This document shows, one piece after another, positions 15,269-23,850 of a stretch of 30,482 nucleotides of DNA. The stretch comes from UMGS1491 sp944380925. GTDB lineage: Bacteria; Bacillota; Clostridia; Oscillospirales; Acutalibacteraceae. Location: assembly GCA_944380925.1 (NCBI GenBank), contig CALWJD010000010.1, positions 1-30,482 of the forward strand. Reading direction: 5' to 3'. Numbering within the stretch: the stretch's first letter is position 1; every line of letters starts with the position of its first letter. A program made the position numbers and the translations under genes. The notes under the pieces are model-generated. The model was not told the DNA's origin. It worked only from the letters and a program-made list of their open reading frames with translations, and searched no databases.

Positions 15269-16221
15269 TTTTTACCCTTCTTTTTGGTAAATTGTTTCCA
15301 TTTTTCACAAATGTCAAAACACGAGTTTATATTTTCTGTTGATGGAGTGGATTTTATTTTGTCAAAATATGGATTCACTTCATTTAAAAATTTATCGATA
15401 TCATTTTTGCCTCCATAATTGTAAAGATAATTATATATTCGTTTTTTTAATCTCCGAAGTTGCTGCTTGGTATCTTTCACTGCATCTTTACAATCCCGGT
15501 GAGTGTAATTTCTCACTTGGCTTTTTCTATGGCAATATTTTTGTTTTAATGTACTTGTAAAAAACAATCCACCACAATGTACGCAGAAATTTGGTTTTAG
15601 GTTGTGCAAAATAACTTCGTTAGCAAGAGTGATATAAAATTCTATATCGTTTCTACATTTGTAACTTCGTGTGTTTTTACTTTTTTTATATTTTAATAAA
15701 TCATCCTTTACGTTTTCAACTAAATCCGGTATAATGGCTGGCCTCCAAAATTCAAGACCATCTTCACCGTTGAAATAATTATCTTGGTGTGGAACTATAA
15801 ATTGCTTAAACCCGTTTTTCACCAATAAAAATCTCAATTCATCTATAGATAATTTTTTTTCAAAATTGTATTCAAAAAATTCACGTAAGATTTTTTTTAA
15901 AGATAAAAACTCGCCTTTTAAAAATTTGGGATTTTCCATAGTTTGTCTATTCATAGATGTGCCTTTAATAAGGTATAAGGCATTTTCAACTGAGTTTTCA
16001 ATTTTCGCTTCCATCTTTATTGAAAATCCACCATTTTGATTAATTGTTACAGCGCCTTCTTCAAAAGCATTATTTACGCGATTATTAATCCAATTTGCTA
16101 ATTCTTTTCCAGTAAAAGTCTCGTTAACTACACCTTTTTTACCCTCTTCTTTTAATATGTAACTGTCCTGGTTATTAAGAAAAGTTAGTTCTATAATATT
16201 GATCATCTCCAAATGTTTCAT
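15265..16221 (-). CDS. Zinc-binding protein of a mobile element (DUF6076-like)
   Basis: 318 aa from ATG 16221; the longest frame begins at 16266, but a good promoter has its -10 at 16236-16231, so the upstream ATG would precede the transcript. No clear ribosome site exists for either, so the start is uncertain. The N-terminal two thirds is unremarkable mixed alpha/beta. Near residues 205-250 lies a Cys/His cluster, FCVHCGG ... KYCHRKSQ ... HRDC, followed by a very basic helix (KDTKQQLRRLKKRIYNYLYNY), resembling the treble-clef-like end of Firmicutes proteins grouped as DUF6076. A nucleic-acid role is plausible but unproven. The stop overlaps the recombinase start by 4 bp, so it belongs to the integration module. 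Confidence 0.7.
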   Translation of the reverse strand: MKHLEMINIIELTFLNNQDSYILKEEGKKGVVNETFTGKELANWINNRVNNAFEEGAVTINQNGGFSIKMEAKIENSVENALYLIKGTSMNRQTMENPKFLKGEFLSLKKILREFFEYNFEKKLSIDELRFLLVKNGFKQFIVPHQDNYFNGEDGLEFWRPAIIPDLVENVKDDLLKYKKSKNTRSYKCRNDIEFYITLANEVILHNLKPNFCVHCGGLFFTSTLKQKYCHRKSQVRNYTHRDCKDAVKDTKQQLRRLKKRIYNYLYNYGGKNDIDKFLNEVNPYFDKIKSTPSTENINSCFDICEKWKQFTKKKGKK

Positions 16222-16230
16222 TTCAATTTC

Positions 16231-16260
16231 ATTATAACACACACATTTTGACTCTGTAAA
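16231..16260 (-). promoter_or_regulatory. Promoter of the recombinase operon
   Basis: On the minus strand TTTACA (16260-16255), 18-bp spacer, TATAAT (16236-16231) preceded by TG-rich sequence. Diverges from the replication genes of the element. Confidence 0.65.
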
Positions 16261-16337
16261 TAACATTGAATAAAATTTATGATTTTAGTATTGCTGGCAA
16301 GACACAAATTCAACTTTACTAAAAGGGTTACCAAAAT

Positions 16338-16502
16338 ATGAAGAAACTTCTGATGACAGATGAACAAGCAAAAGAATTTGCAGGACTTATAATTAATGAA
16401 ATCAAGCCTTATATATCCTCTAACAAAGAAAAATACAAAGAATTTTTAAAAAAATATTTTACTACGTGGAAAGGTGAAAAATTTGAAAATGGAAAAATAT
16501 AG
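16338..16502 (+). CDS. Small 54-aa protein leading the element's replication genes
   Basis: ATG at 16338, 10 nt after AAGGG, with 54 codons to TAG. It begins MKKLLMTDEQAKEFAGLIIN and ends WKGEKFENGKI. It overlaps the start of the CHC2 gene, so the two are probably translationally coupled. It is predicted to be helical and charged. I recognise no family. It heads the plus-strand gene set (CHC2, DUF3987, HTH) of the integrative element. Confidence 0.55.
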   Translation: MKKLLMTDEQAKEFAGLIINEIKPYISSNKEKYKEFLKKYFTTWKGEKFENGKI

Positions 16503-17118
16503 ATATAGTCGATTCGTGGAAAATCCGTTCGATGATATAAAGAGTAAGCTTAATATTATGGAAGTAGCGGAGTATTACGGAATAATTATAGTACCTGTAA
16601 ATAAGGCGATTTGTCCATTTCACGATGACCATCATCCAAGTCTTAGTTTTAAAAATAATAAATTTAAGTGCTTTGCGTGTGGGATTGGTGGTACAGCAAT
16701 CGATTTGGTGATGAATATGTTTAATGTTCCGGTATTTGGGGCTGCTAAAAGATTAAACAAAGATTTTAATTTGGAAGTGTTTGAGCCGCTTGATAAATTT
16801 GAAATTTGCGAATTGAAAAATAGGAGAGAAGAGCGGATAGAAGTTAACGCTGTAATACAATTATTTGATGTATGGCGAGATTACATGGAACAGTGGTTTT
16901 TTAAAGTGTTTAAGCTATTTAAAAGTATTAAGAAAAATTTTGTGCCCAGAGATTATCAGCAGCCATCTAGCCTTTGGATTATGGCTCTCAATAATATAGA
17001 ACATATCGAGCAAATCCTTGAGATTTTTGCATCAAATGATCGTGAAAAAATACTTGAAGAGTACACTAACATTAAAAATTATCAATCACAATTGTTGGAT
17101 TATATGGAGAGGTTTTGA
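16474..17118 (+). CDS. CHC2 zinc-finger (DnaG-primase-type) protein of the element
   Basis: 214 aa with GTG 16474; an ATG at 16489 is an alternative, and neither has an ideal ribosome site. Residues ~25-85 form the DnaG-type zinc ribbon: ICPFHDDHHPSLSFK (C47, H50), then KFKCFACGIGGTAIDLV (C66, C69), the CHC2 pattern that recognises template DNA in bacterial primases. No TOPRIM domain follows, so it is only the DNA-recognition half; the C-terminal ~110 residues are helical and unrecognised. Its stop TGA lies just before the DUF3987 start, a coupled pair. Such CHC2 plus DUF3987 pairs are typical of replication modules in Firmicutes integrative elements and phage satellites. Confidence 0.85.
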   Translation: MKNLKMEKYRYSRFVENPFDDIKSKLNIMEVAEYYGIIIVPVNKAICPFHDDHHPSLSFKNNKFKCFACGIGGTAIDLVMNMFNVPVFGAAKRLNKDFNLEVFEPLDKFEICELKNRREERIEVNAVIQLFDVWRDYMEQWFFKVFKLFKSIKKNFVPRDYQQPSSLWIMALNNIEHIEQILEIFASNDREKILEEYTNIKNYQSQLLDYMERF

Positions 17119-17120
17119 GG

Positions 17121-18677
17121 TTGGAACGGAGTTTTATAAATAAAATAAAAAGCAGTGAGTTTTTTAAGGATTATAAAAAGAAAGTAAAAAAAGCCTCTGA
17201 ATTATCAGAAGTCGTAGACGATAAGACTATATCAGAAACAGAAGAAATCCACGATATTGATAAGTGGGAGAAACCCATTTTGTTAGATAATTTAGGTATG
17301 CCGGATTTTCCTATTGAATGTTATCCTAATGAAATATCGGAATTTTTAAATGCACTTTCCATCAGTACACAAACCTCACCAGAAATGAGCGGTATTTTGG
17401 CACTGGGAATACTTGCAGTATGTAATCAAGGCAAGTTTGTAGTAAGACTAAAACCGGAATATTTTGAGGCGCTCAGTCTTTATACTGTAGCGGTAGCGGA
17501 TCCCGGTGAACGTAAAAGTGCAGTAATCAGTATTGTTAGTAAACCGATTTCGGATTTCGTGAAAGATTATAATATAACTTACAAAAACGAAATAGCAAAA
17601 AGCGAAGCTACATACAGAAGTTTGCAAAAACGTCTTGAAGAGACTGAAAAAAATTTTGCGAAGGGTAAGGCCTCGTTAGAAGAGGTTGAAAAAGAAACTA
17701 TAGAATTAACAAATTTTAGTCCACATTTAAAATTAAAGATAGCATTAGATAACGCGACAACTGAAAAACTAGTGGATTTAATGCAAGAGCAAAACGGTAG
17801 GATTGCAATTATAAGTTCTGAAGGCGGTATTCTTAAAAATTTTGGTTCTGATTATAAAAAAGATATAGATATAGACCCTTACTTAAAGGCGCACGATGGG
17901 GATTCTATTAGTTTTGAACGTATAAATAGGCCGGCGAATTATATAGAAAATCCGGCCTTGTCGATAGTAATAGGAGTTCAACCCGAGAGAATAAAAAAGT
18001 TTTTAAATAATGAAGAATACAAAGAATGTGGATTAGTTGCAAGATTTTTAATTATATTCTGTCGTTCTACTCAAGGATATCGTGATATTAATCCACCATC
18101 GATACCACAGCACGTATTCGAAAATTATGATAATTTAATTAAAAAGATGCTTAAAAGAACCGCTAAAAATAAAGATATTTTTCTCTCGAAAGAAGCTAAA
18201 AATGCTTACTTTGATTTTCAAATCATGGTTGAGAAAAAGTTAATAGATGAATGGTACAGTATACGAGATTTTGCATCAAAAATTCCTGGCACCATGCTAC
18301 GAATTGCAGGGCTTTTGCACTGCGCAAAAGTTGAAAATCCCGAGCAAGAAAATATTGATAAACAAACTGTAGATGATGCTGTTAAAATATCGCTATGTAT
18401 TATTAGCCATATTGAAAAAGTTTATCAAGTTAACTGTAAAACAAGTATTTTTTTTGATGTGAAATATGTTTTGAGTCGCATAAATAAAATTGAAAGCTTG
18501 GAATTTGATAAACAAGAGCTTTATCAAATGTGTAAGGGTAGAATTTTAAAATCAGAGTACTTAGATGAGTGTTTGCAAATCTTGCAAAAATATAACTATT
18601 TAAAGATAATTACTATTTCCACAGAAGGAAGGCCAAAACAAAAAATAATTTTAAATCCTATGATAAAAGATACCTAA
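17121..18677 (+). CDS. DUF3987-type primase/helicase-like ATPase
   Basis: 518 aa. TTG 17121 is preferred because GGAGAGG lies 8 nt upstream; TTG 17115 (2 nt away) overlaps the previous stop. The family signature is visible: FPIECYPNEISEFLNALSISTQTSPEM-type entry, NQGKFVVRLKPEY, then the P-loop-like ADPGERKSAV (about 133-142) in place of a classical GxxGxGKS, a coiled-coil insert (~165-200), SSEGG near 237, and a DPYLKAHDGD block. DUF3987 proteins are predicted nucleoside-triphosphatases acting with primase-like partners in element replication. It lies immediately after the CHC2 gene. The stop codon is inside a long inverted repeat. Family call fairly firm; biochemistry inferred. Confidence 0.8.
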   Translation: MERSFINKIKSSEFFKDYKKKVKKASELSEVVDDKTISETEEIHDIDKWEKPILLDNLGMPDFPIECYPNEISEFLNALSISTQTSPEMSGILALGILAVCNQGKFVVRLKPEYFEALSLYTVAVADPGERKSAVISIVSKPISDFVKDYNITYKNEIAKSEATYRSLQKRLEETEKNFAKGKASLEEVEKETIELTNFSPHLKLKIALDNATTEKLVDLMQEQNGRIAIISSEGGILKNFGSDYKKDIDIDPYLKAHDGDSISFERINRPANYIENPALSIVIGVQPERIKKFLNNEEYKECGLVARFLIIFCRSTQGYRDINPPSIPQHVFENYDNLIKKMLKRTAKNKDIFLSKEAKNAYFDFQIMVEKKLIDEWYSIRDFASKIPGTMLRIAGLLHCAKVENPEQENIDKQTVDDAVKISLCIISHIEKVYQVNCKTSIFFDVKYVLSRINKIESLEFDKQELYQMCKGRILKSEYLDECLQILQKYNYLKIITISTEGRPKQKIILNPMIKDT

Positions 18678-18733
18678 AACACCTAAAAGGTTATAAAAAC
18701 AATATGAAGTTATACTTTTAGGGCTTTTAGGTA
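18671..18733. repeat. Long imperfect inverted repeat built of CCTAAAA units
   Basis: Two direct CCTAAAA units (18673-18679, 18682-18688) face two inverted units (CTTTTAGG 18715-18722, TTTTAGGTA 18725-18733). Pairs of 9, 8 and 5 bp with a 2-nt internal loop make a long hairpin starting in the DUF3987 stop codon. It may be a binding site, a transcript-end structure, or part of the element's origin. Confidence 0.65.
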
Positions 18734-18759
18734 TAAAAATTGGAGGAGTTAAAAAATTT

Positions 18760-19170
18760 ATGAACAACGAAAATATTAGTATAGGCAAGATTAAGAAAGA
18801 TAAGGTTTTAAACGCTCTAGTTAATTTAAAAGATATAACTGAAGCGGCTAAAAACGCAAATGTTAGCCGCAAAACAATATATTCCTACTTGAAAAACAGG
18901 GATTTTATAGAAGCATACAATAACCTAAACCGTATTCAGATGCGTGAAATAATAGAGAAAATCACTGATGGAGCGGCTATATCAGCGGATTATTTAATAT
19001 CCGCTATAAATGATAATTCCGTGCCAATTAATGTAAAAATTCAGTTATGTAGTCGTCTTTTGACGATCTATACCAAGTTTATTCCAATAGAAGAAAATAT
19101 AAATGCGTCAACTATAAAAGAAAGTGAAAGTGTACATTTTGATATATCTTCTATTTTCAAAAATATTTAA
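18760..19170 (+). CDS. HTH protein, terminase-small-subunit-like
   Basis: 136 aa, with GGAGGAG upstream at rather long spacing. Residues 18-55 make a helix-turn-helix: VLNALVNLKDITEAAKNANV then SRKTIYSYLKNRDFIEAYN, the style of phage small terminase / phBC6A51-type DNA-binding proteins. The middle (EIIEKITDGAAISADYLISAIND) resembles the oligomerisation segment of that family. The C-terminus is short and acidic. It closes the plus-strand gene set of the integrative element. No large terminase or capsid gene follows, so it may act as a regulator or, as in phage satellites, in packaging by a helper. Behind the CCTAAAA hairpin. Confidence 0.7.
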   Translation: MNNENISIGKIKKDKVLNALVNLKDITEAAKNANVSRKTIYSYLKNRDFIEAYNNLNRIQMREIIEKITDGAAISADYLISAINDNSVPINVKIQLCSRLLTIYTKFIPIEENINASTIKESESVHFDISSIFKNI

Positions 19171-19333
19171 TGTAAAACTACTGACCGCCTTAAATAAACA
19201 AATTTACACACTTTGTAACAGATTTTGTGCGAGCTTTAAAAGATATCTATTCGTATAGATTTGTATTTTTTGTGGCGACAACAAAATTACCGCATAGATC
19301 TGCCGTCTATACGGAATTCGTTCTGTAGTATAA

Positions 19334-20695
19334 CTATATTGCCATTACTCCTTCTGCGAGATCTTTAGATACAAATGGAATAAAGTAAAATGGTATCGTT
19401 AGAAGCTTTTGCTCAAGATTATAACCGTAATTGTTTTTTGAAACTTTTATAGCATATTCAAATTTATTATGGTTTGAAAATTTTTCGAGGGAGTTAAGTG
19501 TGCCTCGGCCTTTTTTAACATCAATCGGATAGAGTTTATTTCCGGATTCAATAATAAATTCCAGCTCAGCAGATGATTTCCCACGCCAATAGAATAATTT
19601 GTGCTCTTTTGCAATCAATTCGTTGGCAACAAAATTTTCAAAAAATATTCCTGATAGGGTATTTTCTCTTTCACTAGATACGAATGATGCAGCATTTATA
19701 CCGCTTTGATAAGAAAACATACCAATATCACCGAGAAATAAACGAAAACTATTTTCGCTATCTGGCATAAGTGGCATTGTAATATGTTCTTTCAATTGGA
19801 AAGATTGGTTAACTACGTGTGCCATTGTGAGCCACTGAATAGATGTTGCAAAATCTCGTGTTTTGCTTTTTTCTTCAATTAAGCCCGGAGAGAAGTTTTT
19901 AGACTCTTTGTTTAATTCTTTATAAATATTTTTAAATAATGTGCGAGAACGAAGGATCGCTTCCTGACTGGCCTGATAAAGTTCCATGTCGGAAAGGTAA
20001 TTGTCATACAAAACTTTAAGGATCTCTCTTGATTCGAGAAGATTTTCTCCACTAATATAGGCTTCTACCGCTTCAGGCATCCCGCCTACAAGCAGATACT
20101 TGTAAACCTGTTCCATGGCAAGCTTATGAATGGAATCTTCTAACGGTTGTTTGTCTTTATATGCTTTCTTAATCGTGTTATAAAGCATTTTATTGCTGTT
20201 CATCAGAAATTCATCGAATGTCATGGGGTAAATCGTTATTTGATTGATCTTTCCCACGGGAAAAAGAAATTTTTCGCCATTTTTGAATCCTCTTTTGTGC
20301 GTTTCACGTTGGAGTTTAATTCTTACCATGGAACCGGTCGCAATAACAGGGATTTCTCGATAATCTTGACAAAAGTATTTTAATGACGAAATTATATTGG
20401 GACATTCTTGCACCTCGTCAAAAATTAGCAAAGTCTTTTCGTTTATTTGTTTTCCTTTGCGCAGTGAAATGTACTCTATAATTTTCTCTGCATTCGCGGT
20501 CTTTAAACAAAACTCGCGAATTTCGTCCTCTTTTTTGCAGTCTACATAAATATAACTATTTTTATAGTATGTTTTCGCAAAAATCTCTTGAACAAGGTAA
20601 GTTTTTCCAACTTGTCTTGCTCCCCAAACGATTAATGGTTTTTTGCGTTTATCATTGTTCCATTTTATTAACTTTTCCAGTGCAATTCGCTCCAT
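19334..20695 (-). CDS. AAA ATPase with DUF4143 C-terminal domain
   Basis: 453 aa from ATG 20695 (AGGGGG 5 nt upstream); the longer frame to 20752 would begin at the promoter -35. N-terminal AAA_14 domain: Walker A WGARQVGKTYLV (24-35), Walker B TLLIFDEVQ (88-96), sensor-like IATGS. The C-terminal half is DUF4143: YLLVGGMPEAVEAYI, then a restriction-endonuclease-like core FFENFVANEL ... FYWRGKSSAELEFIIE ... LYPIDVKKGRG, with D/E-x-K spacing of PD-(D/E)xK folds. Members are widespread and mostly uncharacterised; proposed roles include defence or toxin-antitoxin-like systems. It follows the type I R-M operon on the same strand but has its own promoter covered by a repeat array. Confidence 0.88.
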   Translation of the reverse strand: MERIALEKLIKWNNDKRKKPLIVWGARQVGKTYLVQEIFAKTYYKNSYIYVDCKKEDEIREFCLKTANAEKIIEYISLRKGKQINEKTLLIFDEVQECPNIISSLKYFCQDYREIPVIATGSMVRIKLQRETHKRGFKNGEKFLFPVGKINQITIYPMTFDEFLMNSNKMLYNTIKKAYKDKQPLEDSIHKLAMEQVYKYLLVGGMPEAVEAYISGENLLESREILKVLYDNYLSDMELYQASQEAILRSRTLFKNIYKELNKESKNFSPGLIEEKSKTRDFATSIQWLTMAHVVNQSFQLKEHITMPLMPDSENSFRLFLGDIGMFSYQSGINAASFVSSERENTLSGIFFENFVANELIAKEHKLFYWRGKSSAELEFIIESGNKLYPIDVKKGRGTLNSLEKFSNHNKFEYAIKVSKNNYGYNLEQKLLTIPFYFIPFVSKDLAEGVMAI

Positions 20696-20723
20696 ATATA
20701 TGCCCCCTATACCTAATGAGCAG

Positions 20724-20752
20724 ATATTAACATAACTTGCACCAATTTTCAA
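20724..20752 (-). promoter_or_regulatory. Promoter of the DUF4143 ATPase gene
   Basis: On the minus strand TTGAAA (20752-20747), 17-bp spacer, TAATAT (20729-20724). One copy of the 12-bp repeat lies inside the spacer. Confidence 0.75.
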
Positions 20753-20809
20753 GTTATTTTAAAAATTATTTGCACCCATAACGATTTATAAAATGGTATT
20801 ATTTGTACC
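20732..20809. repeat. Three 12-bp direct repeats at exact 33-bp period
   Basis: ATAACTTGCACC (20732), ATTATTTGCACC (20765) and ATTATTTGTACC (20798) are spaced 33 and 33 bp. The sequences between them are not conserved, so this is a set of sites and not a simple tandem duplication. The first copy sits between -35 and -10 of the DUF4143 promoter; the last ends next to the hsdS stop. Best read as an operator array. Confidence 0.7.
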
Positions 20810-22372
20810 TTATTTTAATAAATTAAGACACTCTTTTATTTTGGATACTATTCTTTGTTGTTCAGCAATTGGAGGGAGAGGTATTAATAAACTTTTTATA
20901 CGCATAATTGCTAATTTTGGTTGACCTACTTTAGTTGTAGCTTCTGTAATTTGATTTTGTATCGCAGCACTATTCATCATAAGTTTTACATAATCATTAT
21001 CCAAATCATAAGTTATAAGTTTATTTGCATTCTCAGTTAAGTTTGCTCCATCAAATTCAATTGGTATATTCCCAACTTTTCCAATAGTTCCAGCGACCGT
21101 TATATATAAATCATCACAAGAAATTGTGTATCTTTTGATCTGTTCATATACTTCATTAGTGATATAATGTACATCACTATTTGACACACTTGAATTTTTC
21201 ATATCGGTAACTCGAATATATTTGTGCCCTGTATCTTCTGTTACTAATTTTTGTCCAGCAGGTATTCTTTTTCCACCATAAACGGACATAGCATATGATA
21301 GTCTACACCATGCCCAACTTTGTGGAATTTCAAAGGGAATTTCATTATCAATGCAGACTTCTTTACCATTTTGAAACTTCTCATAATATGAATTATCAGA
21401 GCCACGGTAAATAAATGATTCGTTCTTATCTTTTTTGAGCTTGCCGGATTTAATTAGTTTTTCTTTTTCTGCACGAATACGCTTTATTAATTCACTTGCG
21501 GGTTCGTCATCGGGATTTTGCTCCACTAACTTGCCTTGAATAGCGTATTGTAAAATTGATTTTTTCAATTGACCGCTTATTGAAGTATTTATCGAATTAA
21601 TCTTTTCATAAAGTTGATGATAATTTTTGATATAAGGTTCAAGTTCTGCTACCTTGTTAATTATTCTCACTTGTTCCTTTTCTGGAGGTAACGGAATTAG
21701 CATATTTGAAAGATTTTTATTTTTGATCCCTTTAACTGTCAACCCTTGCGATTCGATTTTTGAGTTCTTATAGTAATATGCAATATAAAGGTTATTAACT
21801 GTTTTTGGCATAATAATTCCTCTTAAATCTTGATTAATCGCCATATCAGTATTATTTATCACGACTTTGCCTAATCCCATTCGAGTACAAATAATCAAAT
21901 TTTTTTTAGGGATAACATTTGAAGAACTATTTTTTAAACCTTCAACTGTAATTTTGTCTATGGTTTTATCTATATAAAAACTATCTTTTGACAAATCCTT
22001 TACGCTTGCCCATGAAATTTCGCCATTCCAATAGTTCGCATTGGATTTTGATGGCGTTCCGCCTCCAATATTAGCCAAATAAATAGAATTAAATCTACAC
22101 CATTTCCACCCTTTAGGTATTTCAAAAGGAATCTCATCTTCGATGCATTTAACTGTCTTCCCAACTTTCTCATAATGCTGATTATCGGAAGGATCGATGT
22201 AAATCTCAGAAATAGGCTCTTTTTTGATTTTGCCTTCCTTCATCATTTGCTCTTTTTCCGCTCGTATTTTGGCAAGCAAAACCGAAGCAGGTTCGTCATT
22301 TGGGTCTTGAGGCACTAACTTTCCCTGCACCGCTTGCATTAATATAGAGTTTTTTAATTCTTGTGCCGTCAT
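20810..22372 (-). CDS. hsdS: Type I restriction-modification specificity subunit HsdS
   Basis: 520 aa. Two target-recognition domains (~80-240 and ~345-505), each introduced by the same conserved segment: SILMQAVQGKLVPQDPNDEP at about 9-28 and SILQYAIQGKLVEQNPDDEP at about 274-293, each followed by an IRAEKE helix. The phrases WKWCRF and AWCRL open each domain, and IPLPPEKEQ / IPLPPIAEQQR close each. Each domain reads one half of a split DNA target, and the two long helices set the spacer. It starts 2 bp after the hsdM stop. Both halves appear intact, so the system should be functional. The target sequence cannot be read from the sequence. Confidence 0.95.
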   Translation of the reverse strand: MTAQELKNSILMQAVQGKLVPQDPNDEPASVLLAKIRAEKEQMMKEGKIKKEPISEIYIDPSDNQHYEKVGKTVKCIEDEIPFEIPKGWKWCRFNSIYLANIGGGTPSKSNANYWNGEISWASVKDLSKDSFYIDKTIDKITVEGLKNSSSNVIPKKNLIICTRMGLGKVVINNTDMAINQDLRGIIMPKTVNNLYIAYYYKNSKIESQGLTVKGIKNKNLSNMLIPLPPEKEQVRIINKVAELEPYIKNYHQLYEKINSINTSISGQLKKSILQYAIQGKLVEQNPDDEPASELIKRIRAEKEKLIKSGKLKKDKNESFIYRGSDNSYYEKFQNGKEVCIDNEIPFEIPQSWAWCRLSYAMSVYGGKRIPAGQKLVTEDTGHKYIRVTDMKNSSVSNSDVHYITNEVYEQIKRYTISCDDLYITVAGTIGKVGNIPIEFDGANLTENANKLITYDLDNDYVKLMMNSAAIQNQITEATTKVGQPKLAIMRIKSLLIPLPPIAEQQRIVSKIKECLNLLK

Positions 22373-22374
22373 GC

Positions 22375-23844
22375 CTACTTCTCTCCTAACATTTTTGTTA
22401 TCTCAGCAAGCACACTATCTATTTTTGAGTTTAATTCAGCACGCTCTTTTTGATATTTATTTATCAGTTCCATCGGCTCGAGAATTTCTTCATCTTCGTG
22501 CGGAAAACCACATAAATCAAGGTTATAGTTGTTGTCCGCTATTTCTTGAACCGTATACTTTTTTGATTTCGGATTACCATCTTGCTCGATTTCTTCTCGA
22601 TTACTCCACCAATCAAACACAGGTTGAAAATGTTCGATTTTCATAGGTTTTGTTTTCGAAAAGTTTTTATAGCCTTCCGGCATATCCAAACGATAAAACC
22701 AAACTTCATCCGTGGTCGATTTATTATCGAAAAATAGAATGTTTGTGGTTATGGAAGTATAGGGAGCAAACACACTATGAGGCAGTCTAATTATAGTATG
22801 AAGATTATGTTCGTTTAAAAGCTTTTTCTTAATATTAATCTTTGCATTATCTGCACCAAATAAGAACCCATCGGGCAAAATTACCGCTGCTCTTCCATTT
22901 TCTTTCAAACGATACATAATAACAGACATAAATAAGTCTGCGGTTTCTGAACTCGCCAAATCATCAGGAAAATGATTCTTGACTGTCAAATCTTCAGAAC
23001 CACCAAAAGGTGGGTTCATAAGAATAACATCAAATTTATCATCGTCCGTGTAATCTAAAACATCATGTGCCAAACTATTGGCATGATAAATTTTTGGAAC
23101 ATCAATATCATGTAACAAGGTATTAGTTACGCATAGCATATACGGGAATTGCTTTTTTTCGATTCCATATATGGAGTTGACATATTTGGCATGGTCTTCT
23201 GTAGTGTTTTGTTTTTTCTTTTCCAGCTCTTTGAGCCAGCTTATAATAAATCCACCTGTACCGCAGGCAAAGTCGGCCATTCTCTCGCCAATCTGTGGGT
23301 TAATCATTTGTGCCATAAAATCTGTTACAGCCCTCGGCGTATAATATTCTCCCGCTGAACCTGCACTTTGCAGACCTTTTAAAATGGACTCGTAAATATC
23401 TCCGAAAGCGTGTGTTTCTGCATAATCGCCAAAGTCTATTCCATCAATAATATTTATAACTTGGCGGAGGAAAACACCATCTTTCATGTATTGGTTAGCA
23501 TCTTCAAAAACCGTTTTTACAATCGCTTTATTGATTGAAGTATTAGCATCAACATTTATATTCTTTAAAGTGGGGAATAAAGTATTATTAACAAAATCAA
23601 GCAATTTGTCTCCCGTCAAAGCGGTACCTTTTAGGTCATCAATTGCCCAATTTTTCCATCTGCATTCATCAGGAATAATTGATTTGTAATTTCCATCAAT
23701 TTCCCACTCGTCTTCTTTTGCATCATACACTTTTAAAAATAGTATCCATGCTATTTGTTCAATTCTTTGTGCATCACCGTTAATTCCTGCATCTTTTCGC
23801 ATTATGTCTCTTAATTTCTTTACAAAACTTCCTAAATCACTCAT
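22375..23844 (-). CDS. hsdM: Type I DNA adenine methyltransferase HsdM
   Basis: 489 aa. An HsdM N-terminal helical domain (1-140) precedes an N6-adenine methyltransferase: EYYTPRAVTDFMAQM (166-180), motif I DFACGTGGF (191-199) for SAM binding, and catalytic NPPF (277-280). The C-terminus is helical and contacts HsdS. M2S1 methylates hemimethylated sites; with HsdR it forms the restriction complex. It lies 6 bp downstream of hsdR and 2 bp upstream of hsdS, a compact operon. No defects seen. Confidence 0.96.
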   Translation of the reverse strand: MSDLGSFVKKLRDIMRKDAGINGDAQRIEQIAWILFLKVYDAKEDEWEIDGNYKSIIPDECRWKNWAIDDLKGTALTGDKLLDFVNNTLFPTLKNINVDANTSINKAIVKTVFEDANQYMKDGVFLRQVINIIDGIDFGDYAETHAFGDIYESILKGLQSAGSAGEYYTPRAVTDFMAQMINPQIGERMADFACGTGGFIISWLKELEKKKQNTTEDHAKYVNSIYGIEKKQFPYMLCVTNTLLHDIDVPKIYHANSLAHDVLDYTDDDKFDVILMNPPFGGSEDLTVKNHFPDDLASSETADLFMSVIMYRLKENGRAAVILPDGFLFGADNAKINIKKKLLNEHNLHTIIRLPHSVFAPYTSITTNILFFDNKSTTDEVWFYRLDMPEGYKNFSKTKPMKIEHFQPVFDWWSNREEIEQDGNPKSKKYTVQEIADNNYNLDLCGFPHEDEEILEPMELINKYQKERAELNSKIDSVLAEITKMLGEK

Positions 23845-23850
23845 CGTTTG

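Noticed and set aside
13770..19290. GTGG-x-G-CAAC similarity between the recombinase 3' end and 19275 as attachment sites
   Set aside because: Only a gapped, partial match; no better than chance.
20810..22372. Phase-variable hsdS by recombination between its internal repeats
   Set aside because: The two repeat segments are similar in protein but clearly diverged at the DNA level, and no second hsdS or inverting recombinase lies beside the operon.
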